64,000 nucleotides of DNA from Acidovorax sp. MR-S7 (GTDB lineage Bacteria; Pseudomonadota; Gammaproteobacteria; Burkholderiales; Burkholderiaceae_C): contig NZ_DF238900.1 of the NCBI RefSeq assembly GCF_000400995.2, positions 1 to 64,000 of the forward strand, read 5' to 3'. Under the pieces are notes generated by a model, which made no database searches, was not told the origin of the DNA, and saw only the letters and a list, made by a program, of their open reading frames with translations. A program made the position numbers and the translations under genes. Below are positions 17,016 to 23,894 of the stretch, piece by piece. The first letter of the stretch is position 1. Each line of letters begins with the position of its first letter.

Positions 17016-19430
17016 TCAATCGTATTGGGTGAAGCGGCTGGGCAGGGCCACGTTTTCGCGCAGGAACTCGTAGCGCGGCACGTTCTGCTTCAGGCTGGTG
17101 AGCGGGTTGGAGCCCAGCGACAGGCGCGAGAAGCCGATGAACTCGATCTGGAACATGACGCGCGTGTTGCTCGACGTGTAGCTGCGCTGCAGGCGTTCGA
17201 GCACCACGCGGCCGATCCAGCAGCAGCTCTCGTATTCCACGCCGACCACGGTGTCCACGAATTTGCGGTCGCGCAGGCTGTAGTTCAGGCGGCCCACGCC
17301 GTACCAGCGCCCGGCGCTGGCGGTAGGCTTGTCGCTGCGGTCGCCCCACAGGTCGTTCAGGGGCCACTGCCAGCCCACATCGAGCTGCTCGCTGGGCTCG
17401 CTGATGAAGTCGGTCACCCGCTGCAGGCGGTAGGCCGCGCTCACCGTGCGGTACTTGCCAGGCGAATAGCGCGCGGCCACCGTGGAGCGCAGGGAGCGGC
17501 CGGTCTTGGGGTTGTACTGCACGGTGGCGTCGAAGCCCCACTGCGGCGTCCAGTTCAGGCCCGCGCCCAGCAGCACGTCCGACAGCCGGTCGTTCACCGG
17601 GGCTCCGCCGGGCATGGTCACGTTCTGGTCGGAAAAGCGCAGGCGCTGGGCGATGCCGAAGCGCGCGGCCTCGGCGCCGGAGTCGGCGTCCAGCAGGCGC
17701 GTGGTCACGCCCAGCGTGAGCAGGTTGTTGTCGGCGATGCGGTCGTTGCCGCCGAAGGCGTTCTCGGTGTAGATAGACGCGAAGTTGAAGTCGGTGGCTG
17801 CCGTGTCGTACACCGGCAGCATGCTCTGGTCGCGGTAGGGCGTGTAGGTGTAGAACGCGCGCGGCTCCAGCGTCTGCAGGAAGCTGCGGCCGAAGTACGC
17901 GGCGTCGCGCTCGAACACCAGCCCGCTGTCCAGGCTGAAAGTGGGCAGCGTGCGCGAGGCAGAGCGCTGGCCGTTGGCCAGCAGGTCGTCGAACTCGTAG
18001 TTCGTCGCATGCAGCTGAAGCCGCGGCGTGATGAAGCCCGCGGGCGCGAGGAACGGCCGGCTGACCTGGGCCATGGTGTAGCTGCGCCGGCCGTTGGGCT
18101 GGTTGTAGAAGCGCCGGTCGGACAGGAAGTGCGTGTAGTCCGCCTCGACCGTGGCATCGAAGCCGCCGGCGAGCTGCAGCGGCGCATAGCGCCAGTGCAG
18201 CTGGGGCATGCGGTCGTAGGGCGGGGCGATGGGCGCGCTCACATCCTGCAGCGTCTGCCACTTGAGCGTGCGCAGCACCACCGAGTGGTCGTCCCGCGCC
18301 CAGCTCAGCGAAGCGTCACCCGGCAGCAGGCGCTGGGTGAGCTGGTCGGTGGAATTGCCCGGCCGCATGCCGGTGCGCTGCGTGAAGTCGCGCCAGTAGT
18401 CGTCGTCGCTCACGCGCTTGATGTCGACGTTCAGCCCCAGGCCGCCCAGCGGCGTGTCGAACGCCTGGCGGTGGCGCAGGCTGTAGGCCCAGCGGTCCCG
18501 GTCGCGCAGGCTGTCATTGGGCATGTAGTTGACGCCCAGCTCGCCGCTGTAGCGCGGCTCCAGGTAGCGGAACTCGGCGCCCAGCGACACGCCGCGCTTG
18601 CTCATGAGCACGGGGGTGATGGTGGCGTCACGGTTGGGCGCGATGTTCCAGTAGTACGGCTGGGCGTATTCCACGCCGCTCAGGTTGTCCAGCCCGATGG
18701 TGGGCGGCAGCAGGCCGGACTTGCGCCGGTCCGACAGCGGGAAGGTGATGCGCGGCACCGGCAGGATGGGCACGCCCTTGAACTCCAGCACGCCGTCCTC
18801 GGCCGTGCCCACGTCCTCCGCGCGGTCCAGGTGGATGCGCTTGGCGCGCAGGATCCAGTCGGGCTGCCAGCTCGTCTCGTCGGTGCGCTCGCAGGTGGTG
18901 TAGGTGGCCTCGTGCACCACGGAGCGGTCGCGGTCCAGGAAGTCCACGCGCGCCGCCTCGCCATGGGCCGAGGTCTCCAGGAAGCGGTAGCGCGCCTCGC
19001 TGAAGAAACCGCTGAAGGCGTCCACGCGCAGGTCCAGCTCGGAGCCCTCGTAGCGGTTGCCGGCGCGGTTGATGCGCACGTTGCCGCTGGCCTGGGCGCG
19101 GTCCTCGGGCACGTCGTAGTCCATGCGGTCGGCCTGGATCACGGTGTCGCCGCGGCGCAGCTCGGCGTTGCCCTCGATGGTGGCGCGGATGTCCGGCTGG
19201 CCGGTGACCTGGTCGCCGCGCACGAACACCGGCATCTGCTGGCGCACGCCGTAGGGCAGCGCCTCCTGCAGCCGCGGGCTGGGGCGCAGCGCCGGCGGCG
19301 CCTCCTCGGCCGCGGCCTGCGCCTGGGCCAGCGCCGACAGCGGCAGGCCGCACAGCATCAGGGCGGCCAGCCGCGCGAGCGGGCGCAGCAGGGGGGCGGG
19401 CGGGTCGGAGGGCAGGAAAGGTCGATCCAT
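17016..19430 (-). CDS. lptD: LPS-assembly outer-membrane protein
   Basis: 804 residues. It inserts LPS into the outer leaflet with LptE. A signal peptide is followed by an OstA/LptA-like jellyroll domain (about 70-190; GNAELRRGDTVIQADRMDYD, DVPEDRAQASGNVRI) and a large beta-barrel (LptD C-terminal domain, to the end at FTQYD). The adjacent Cys pair ESCCWIG near the C-terminus and a single Cys in TYTTCERTD are present. No Cys is visible in the mature N-terminus, where E. coli has its first, so only one interdomain disulfide seems possible. The ATG at 19430 is chosen as it is closest to the signal peptide. Confidence 0.95.
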   Translation of the reverse strand: MDRPFLPSDPPAPLLRPLARLAALMLCGLPLSALAQAQAAAEEAPPALRPSPRLQEALPYGVRQQMPVFVRGDQVTGQPDIRATIEGNAELRRGDTVIQADRMDYDVPEDRAQASGNVRINRAGNRYEGSELDLRVDAFSGFFSEARYRFLETSAHGEAARVDFLDRDRSVVHEATYTTCERTDETSWQPDWILRAKRIHLDRAEDVGTAEDGVLEFKGVPILPVPRITFPLSDRRKSGLLPPTIGLDNLSGVEYAQPYYWNIAPNRDATITPVLMSKRGVSLGAEFRYLEPRYSGELGVNYMPNDSLRDRDRWAYSLRHRQAFDTPLGGLGLNVDIKRVSDDDYWRDFTQRTGMRPGNSTDQLTQRLLPGDASLSWARDDHSVVLRTLKWQTLQDVSAPIAPPYDRMPQLHWRYAPLQLAGGFDATVEADYTHFLSDRRFYNQPNGRRSYTMAQVSRPFLAPAGFITPRLQLHATNYEFDDLLANGQRSASRTLPTFSLDSGLVFERDAAYFGRSFLQTLEPRAFYTYTPYRDQSMLPVYDTAATDFNFASIYTENAFGGNDRIADNNLLTLGVTTRLLDADSGAEAARFGIAQRLRFSDQNVTMPGGAPVNDRLSDVLLGAGLNWTPQWGFDATVQYNPKTGRSLRSTVAARYSPGKYRTVSAAYRLQRVTDFISEPSEQLDVGWQWPLNDLWGDRSDKPTASAGRWYGVGRLNYSLRDRKFVDTVVGVEYESCCWIGRVVLERLQRSYTSSNTRVMFQIEFIGFSRLSLGSNPLTSLKQNVPRYEFLRENVALPSRFTQYD

Positions 19431-19493
19431 GGAGTGAGGCGAGGGGCTGCGCGGCTTCAAGCAGCCAGGCCGGTTTGTAGAATCGGATTATCC

Positions 19494-20603
19494 ATGAGCC
19501 ACCCCTCCCCTTTTCCGCCGGCAGGCAGCGCCCGCGCGGCCGTCGCCTGGAGCGATCCGGCCCGCCAGGCCGCCTTCGAGGCCTGGCTTTCCCCCCTCGT
19601 TCCCGCCCACGGCCTGCTGCCCGCGACGCTGCGCCCTGCGTCCGCCGACGCGAGCTTTCGCCGCTACCTGCGGCTGGACACGCAATCCGGCGCCAGCCTG
19701 GTCGTGATGGATGCGCCGCCGGAGAAGGAAGACTGCCGCCCGTTCGTGCACGTGCAGGCGCTGCTGCACGCGGCCGGCCTGCGCGTGCCGCAGGTCCTGG
19801 CCTGGGACGAGGCCCACGGCTTCATGCTGCTGACCGACCTGGGCGTCCAGACGGCCATCGAGCGCCTGGATGCGCGCGACCCGCAGGCCGCGCACGCCTG
19901 GTATGTGCAGGCGGTGGGCCTGCTGATCGACTGGCAGCGCGCCAGCCGGCCCGGCGCGCTGCCGGCCTATGACGACGCCCTGCTGCGCCGCGAGCTGCAG
20001 CTCTTTCCCGACTGGTACATCGCCCGCCACCGCGCCATCCCGCTCACCGGCGCGCAGCAGGCCGTGCTGGCCAAGGCCTTCGACGCCATCGTCGCCCAGA
20101 ACCTGGCCGCGCCCAGCGTGTTCGTGCACCGCGACTTCATGATGCGCAACCTCATGGTGGGCGAGGACGGGCGCCTGGGCGTGCTGGACTTCCAGGACGC
20201 GGTGCTGGGCCCCGTGACCTACGACATCGCCAGCCTGCTGCGCGACGCGTTCATCAGCTGGGAAGAGGATTTCGTCATCGACATTACCGTGCGTTACTGG
20301 GAAAAGGCCCGGCGCGCGGGCATCCTCGGCGCCGCCAGCAGCAGCGGCTGGGGCGCGGACTTCGGCGAGTTCTACCGCGCGGTGGACTGGATGGCGCTGC
20401 AGCGCCACCTGAAGGTGGCCGGCATCTTCGCGCGGCTCACGCTGCGCGACGGCAAGCCCAAGTACCTGCAGGACGCGCCGCGCTTCATCCACTACATCCG
20501 CCAGACGGCCGGGCGCTACCGCGAGCTGTCGCCCCTGCTGCGGCTGGTGGACGAGATCGAAGGCACCCAGGCCCCCGTGGGCTACGCCTTCGGACGCGTC
20601 TAG
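19494..20603 (+). CDS. amgK: Aminoglycoside phosphotransferase-fold sugar kinase, AmgK-like
   Basis: 369 residues. It is an APH-fold kinase of the type that phosphorylates N-acetylmuramate or N-acetylglucosamine at C1 in cell-wall recycling. Kinase motifs: SFRRYLRL (nucleotide loop), FVHRDFMMRNLMV (catalytic HxD...N) and LGVLDFQDAVLGPVTYDIAS (metal-binding DFQD). It is divergent from lptD, the usual location of amgK, but the partner uridylyltransferase gene murU is not next to it here; rsmE follows. A much longer same-frame extension back to 17025 is only antisense of lptD. Confidence 0.85.
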   Translation: MSHPSPFPPAGSARAAVAWSDPARQAAFEAWLSPLVPAHGLLPATLRPASADASFRRYLRLDTQSGASLVVMDAPPEKEDCRPFVHVQALLHAAGLRVPQVLAWDEAHGFMLLTDLGVQTAIERLDARDPQAAHAWYVQAVGLLIDWQRASRPGALPAYDDALLRRELQLFPDWYIARHRAIPLTGAQQAVLAKAFDAIVAQNLAAPSVFVHRDFMMRNLMVGEDGRLGVLDFQDAVLGPVTYDIASLLRDAFISWEEDFVIDITVRYWEKARRAGILGAASSSGWGADFGEFYRAVDWMALQRHLKVAGIFARLTLRDGKPKYLQDAPRFIHYIRQTAGRYRELSPLLRLVDEIEGTQAPVGYAFGRV

Positions 20604-20610
20604 GTTTACC

Positions 20611-20664
20611 AACAAAAACGGCCTCCAGCGCTTATCCTGCAAGCGCTGGTAGCTACTTTTTTTG
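20611..20664 (-). repeat. Palindromic element, copy 3
   Basis: GGCCTCCAGCGCTTATCCTG then CAAGCGCTGGTAGCTACTTT. It fills the amgK-rsmE gap and ends 6 bp before the rsmE start codon, so it occupies the rsmE translation-initiation region. Confidence 0.85.
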
Positions 20665-20670
20665 AAGCAC

Positions 20671-21381
20671 ATGCCCCGTTTCCACTGCCCCCTGCCCCTG
20701 GCCACCGGCGCGCGCATCGCGCTGCCGCCCACGGCCGCGCGCCATGTGCAGGTGCTGCGCCTGCAGCCGGGCGACGCGGTCACGCTGTTCAACGGCGAGG
20801 GCGGGGAATGGTCCGCCAGCGTCACCCGCATGGGCCGCTCCGACGTGGAGGTGGAAGTGGGCGCACACGCGGCCATCGAGCGCGAGGCTGCGCGCGCCGT
20901 GCACCTCGTCGTGGGCATGCCTGCCAACGAGCGCATGGACTGGCTGGTGGAAAAGGCCACCGAACTCGGCGCCGCCAGCATCCAGCCCGTGGCCGCCGCG
21001 CGCAGCGTGCTCAAGCTGGCCGGCGAGCGCGCCGCCAAGCGCCAAGCCCATTGGCAGGCCATCGCCGTGGCCGCCTGCGAGCAGTGCGGGCGCAACCGCG
21101 TGCCGCCGGTCGCCGCCCCGCTGCCGCTGGCGGACTGGCTGCGCCGGCCTGCGGCGGAAGGCGCGCGCCTGCTGCTGTCGCTGCAGGGCGGTGCCCGCCC
21201 CCTGCAGGAGGCCGCTGGCCATGCCGGCGCGGTGTGGGTGCTGCACGGCCCCGAAGGCGGATTGAGCGCGCAGGAAGAAGACGCCGCGCTGGCCCAGGGC
21301 TTCGCACCCGCCAGCCTGGGCGCGCGCGTGCTGCGGGCCGAGACGGCCTCCGTTGCCGCGCTGGCCGTGCTGGGGCTCTGA
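20671..21381 (+). CDS. rsmE: 16S rRNA (uracil-1498-N3)-methyltransferase
   Basis: 236 residues. It methylates U1498 in 16S rRNA with SAM. An N-terminal PUA-like domain (RFHCPLPL, HVQVLRLQPGDAVTLFNGEG) precedes a SPOUT knotted methyltransferase domain: MDWLVEKATELGAASIQPV, AVAACEQCGRNRVP and the knot segments VWVLHGPEGGLSAQEED and LGARVLRAETASVAAL. The upstream region is a palindromic element with no evident Shine-Dalgarno. The stop overlaps the next ATG (TGATG at 21379-21383), so the SMC-complex genes are read from the same transcript. Confidence 0.94.
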   Translation: MPRFHCPLPLATGARIALPPTAARHVQVLRLQPGDAVTLFNGEGGEWSASVTRMGRSDVEVEVGAHAAIEREAARAVHLVVGMPANERMDWLVEKATELGAASIQPVAAARSVLKLAGERAAKRQAHWQAIAVAACEQCGRNRVPPVAAPLPLADWLRRPAAEGARLLLSLQGGARPLQEAAGHAGAVWVLHGPEGGLSAQEEDAALAQGFAPASLGARVLRAETASVAALAVLGL

Positions 21382-22742
21382 TGCATAGCGAGATGGATGA
21401 GAGCGCCGCATCCGGCGCTGAACTGGGCGCCGTGGCCGACTTCTTCCGCGACGGCTACCTGTTCGGCGACGCCGCCGCCGACGCGCCCCTGCTCGGCCGC
21501 ATCACGCGCCAGCAGCCGCTCACGCAGGCCTTGAGCGGCCTGTTCCACGGCCCTGCCGCACTGGTGCAGCTGCGCGTATGGGTGTTCCTGCAGCTCGCCT
21601 CGCAGGGCGACGCGCAGTGGCCGCGCGAGGGCATCGACGAGCTCTTCAACGCCCTGCGCCCCGAGGCGCTGGACACCGTGCTCAAGCGCCTGCGCGACGT
21701 GGGCCTGCTGGCCTGGGACGAGACCCAGCGCGCCTATGCCCTGCCCCCGCTGGCCCAGCGCGTGGCCGCCCTGCTGACGCCGCTGGCCGCCGACTCGCCC
21801 ACCGCCGACGAGGAAGGCGACGCCGACGGCGGCGAGCTGGCCGCCCTGCTCGGCCAGGTGGTCGGCGCCAACCAGCTCGGCAGCGTGGACGCCGCCCAGG
21901 TGCAGATGCTGCACGCGCAGCTCGCGCGGCTGCACGGCGAGTTCGCCGACGCGATCGCCAGCGGCTCCGAGTTCCGCCTGCGCGAGGCGCGCAAGCGCTA
22001 CGACCGCGCCGCCACGCTCATCGACCGCGCGTCCGACGCCATCAGCGCCCTCATCGGCAACGCCCAGGGCCACCTGCTGCTGGAGCGCGCCGCACGCGGC
22101 CTGGGCCAGGCCCAGTCGCGCCTGCTGGCCATGGCCAGCCAGTTCAACCGCGCGCTGCAGCAGGTGGACCGCCAGCGCGTGACGCTGGGCACCACCGGCA
22201 TCACCAGCACGGACGTCAAGCGCTGGCTGCAGACCGCGCCCGCGCCGCACCGCCTGCTGGACGGCGCGCTGGCCCAGCCCACGCAACTGGCCACGCTGGC
22301 GCCGCACGAGCTGCTGGACGTGGTGGAGGCCGAGTTCGAGCGCGACCGCCCCCAGGCCGCCCTGCCCGACACCCTGCCCGCCGCCCAGAGCGCGCCGCCC
22401 GGTACCCTCGCCGCCGTGGCCCTGCCGCGCGAACTGGGCGACCTGAACGCGCTGCTGGCCGAGTGGACCGGCGGCGACCCCGGCGCCGCCCGCACCGTGG
22501 CCGACGCCCTGCTGGGCCCGCGCCCCGGCGCCGCGCGCTACGCCCAGGTGGCCTACAAGGCACAGCTCATGCCCCTGCTGGGCGACCCGCAGGCCGCCGT
22601 GCTGCCCGGCCTGACCGGCGCGCTGGCGCGCCAGCCCTGGCGCATCGCCTGGGACGGCGCCGCCGAACCCATCGACCACCACCAGGTCGCACTGCTGAGC
22701 CGCGGCACGCTGGTGCCCGCCAAGGAAGACACGCATGGATGA
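21381..22742 (+). CDS. Kleisin-like subunit of an SMC complex (MksF/JetA-like)
   Basis: 453 residues, cytoplasmic, no membrane segments. The first 130 residues look like winged-helix DNA-binding modules (VADFFRDGYLFG, GIDELFNALRPEALDTVLKR, LRDVGLLAWDETQRAYALPP). A long charged helical middle follows (FRLREARKRYDRAATLIDRA) and a smaller C-terminal domain. Size and organisation match MksF or Wadjet JetA kleisins, and it sits directly before a kite-sized gene and an SMC gene. It overlaps rsmE by one base (TGATG) and the kite gene by 8 bp. I identify it from architecture and context; direct family motifs are weak. Confidence 0.62.
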   Translation: MHSEMDESAASGAELGAVADFFRDGYLFGDAAADAPLLGRITRQQPLTQALSGLFHGPAALVQLRVWVFLQLASQGDAQWPREGIDELFNALRPEALDTVLKRLRDVGLLAWDETQRAYALPPLAQRVAALLTPLAADSPTADEEGDADGGELAALLGQVVGANQLGSVDAAQVQMLHAQLARLHGEFADAIASGSEFRLREARKRYDRAATLIDRASDAISALIGNAQGHLLLERAARGLGQAQSRLLAMASQFNRALQQVDRQRVTLGTTGITSTDVKRWLQTAPAPHRLLDGALAQPTQLATLAPHELLDVVEAEFERDRPQAALPDTLPAAQSAPPGTLAAVALPRELGDLNALLAEWTGGDPGAARTVADALLGPRPGAARYAQVAYKAQLMPLLGDPQAAVLPGLTGALARQPWRIAWDGAAEPIDHHQVALLSRGTLVPAKEDTHG

Positions 22743-23475
22743 CGCCGCCCTGTTGATCGCCGAACTGCTCACCCGCCGCTGGCTGCCGCGCAGCCACCCG
22801 CGCGTGAAGCGCGCGCTGGTCGACGCCGAGCTTTTCGCCCAGGTCGAGCAGCGCCTGGCCCAGTCCGGCCTGCGCTGGATGGACAGCATCTACGCCGACC
22901 ACGTCAGCGTGGCCCTGCTGCCCGCCGCCCAGAACGGCGTGATGGGCGAAGCCGGGCTCAACGCCAACAACAACCTGGAGCTGCCGCGCGACGCGCAGGC
23001 GCTGCTGGTCGTGCTGTGGGCGCTCATCGTTTTGCCCAAGCGCGAGCGCCAGACCAGCCGCGCGCAGGAAGGCGACGCGGGCCAGAGCGACTTCTTCCCC
23101 GCCGCCAAGCCCCTGCCCCAGGCCGCCAGCGTCAGCCCCGTGCTCTCGTACAAGGCGCTGCTGGAAGACTACGGCCCCCAGCTCGGCAAGAAGCTGCGCC
23201 TGGACGCCAACCTCAAGCTGCTGGAGCGCCACGGCTTCATCCTGCGCCGCCAGGACGAGATCGCCGAAGGGCCGCTGCTGGACGTGCTGCTGGACTACGA
23301 CGTGCTCGCCCCGCGCATCCTCGACGGGGCGCTGGCCGAGGTGCTGGTGCGCGAGCGGGCGGCAGAGGAATCCGAGCCAAATCAGCCTCCAGCGCCCGAC
23401 CATCAAGCGCTGGCAGCTATGGATATGGAAGCATCGCAGGACCAGGGGAGCGCACGGCCCGATGGAAGACTTTGA
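22735..23475 (+). CDS. Kite-like subunit of an SMC complex (MksE/JetB-like)
   Basis: 246 residues. Tandem winged-helix-like segments (LIAELLTRRWLPRSHPRVKR, LFAQVEQRLAQSGLRWMDS, then VLSYKALLEDYGPQLGKKLR and LLERHGFILRRQDEIAEGPL) and total size fit the DUF4194/MksE type that dimerises and binds the kleisin. It begins inside the end of the kleisin gene (8-bp overlap). The C-terminal tail from about residue 214 is encoded by a palindromic repeat element (copy 4), giving an unusual Pro/Ala/Asp-rich end. The stop overlaps the MazG-like gene by 14 bp. Confidence 0.6.
   Translation: MDDAALLIAELLTRRWLPRSHPRVKRALVDAELFAQVEQRLAQSGLRWMDSIYADHVSVALLPAAQNGVMGEAGLNANNNLELPRDAQALLVVLWALIVLPKRERQTSRAQEGDAGQSDFFPAAKPLPQAASVSPVLSYKALLEDYGPQLGKKLRLDANLKLLERHGFILRRQDEIAEGPLLDVLLDYDVLAPRILDGALAEVLVRERAAEESEPNQPPAPDHQALAAMDMEASQDQGSARPDGRL
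23374..23424 (-). repeat. Palindromic element, copy 4, inside a coding region
   Basis: AGCCAAATCAGCCTCCAGCG followed by ATCAAGCGCTGGCAGCTATG. It closely matches copy 2 base by base but lies within the kite-like gene, where it encodes about residues 214-230 (EPNQPPAPDHQALAAMD). Confidence 0.85.
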
Positions 23476-23848
23476 GAGGCTGCTGGAGGTCGCGCGGCGC
23501 AAGTCGGCGTTCGACCGGACGAACCCCTGGTACTCCGGCCCGGGCACTTATCTGTCCGCGCTGAAAAAGGAAGTCGACGAAGTCGCCGACGAAATACCGC
23601 GGCATCGCGCGTGCTACCTGGAAGACGAGCTGGGCGATGTGCTGTGGGACTACCTCAATGCCGTCCTTGCCTTGGAGAAAGAAGCGGGCATACGGCTGGA
23701 GTCCGTTCTGGAAAGAGCGCTTCACAAATACCACACCCGCGTGTCCGGCATCGAATCCGGCGTTCCCTGGCAGGAAACCAAGCTCCGGCAGCAACAAGAA
23801 CTCGCGCAAGAGCATGCGTCCACGCGGCCCGACATGAGCGGTCCCTGA
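23462..23848 (+). CDS. MazG-like nucleotide pyrophosphohydrolase
   Basis: 128 residues. The all-alpha NTP-PPase motif is present: KKEVDEVADEI (ExxE) followed by LEDELGDVLWDYLN (ExxD), giving the four acidic Mg ligands. Such enzymes hydrolyse nucleoside triphosphates (or (p)ppGpp-like or damaged nucleotides) to monophosphate plus PPi. It overlaps the kite-like gene by 14 bp and ends 46 bp before the SMC gene. Third codon positions contain clearly more A/T than in either neighbour, suggesting separate acquisition. Function in the SMC operon is unknown; it may be a hitch-hiker or a linked nucleotide-sensing component. Confidence 0.8.
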   Translation: MEDFERLLEVARRKSAFDRTNPWYSGPGTYLSALKKEVDEVADEIPRHRACYLEDELGDVLWDYLNAVLALEKEAGIRLESVLERALHKYHTRVSGIESGVPWQETKLRQQQELAQEHASTRPDMSGP

Positions 23849-23894
23849 CGGACGCCACCGCCCTTTTGCCAGCAGCATCCATACAGAAGCACCC

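Noticed and set aside
17025-19493. Long 5' extension of the amgK frame
   Set aside because: It runs antisense through all of lptD; the homologous kinase region begins at 19494.
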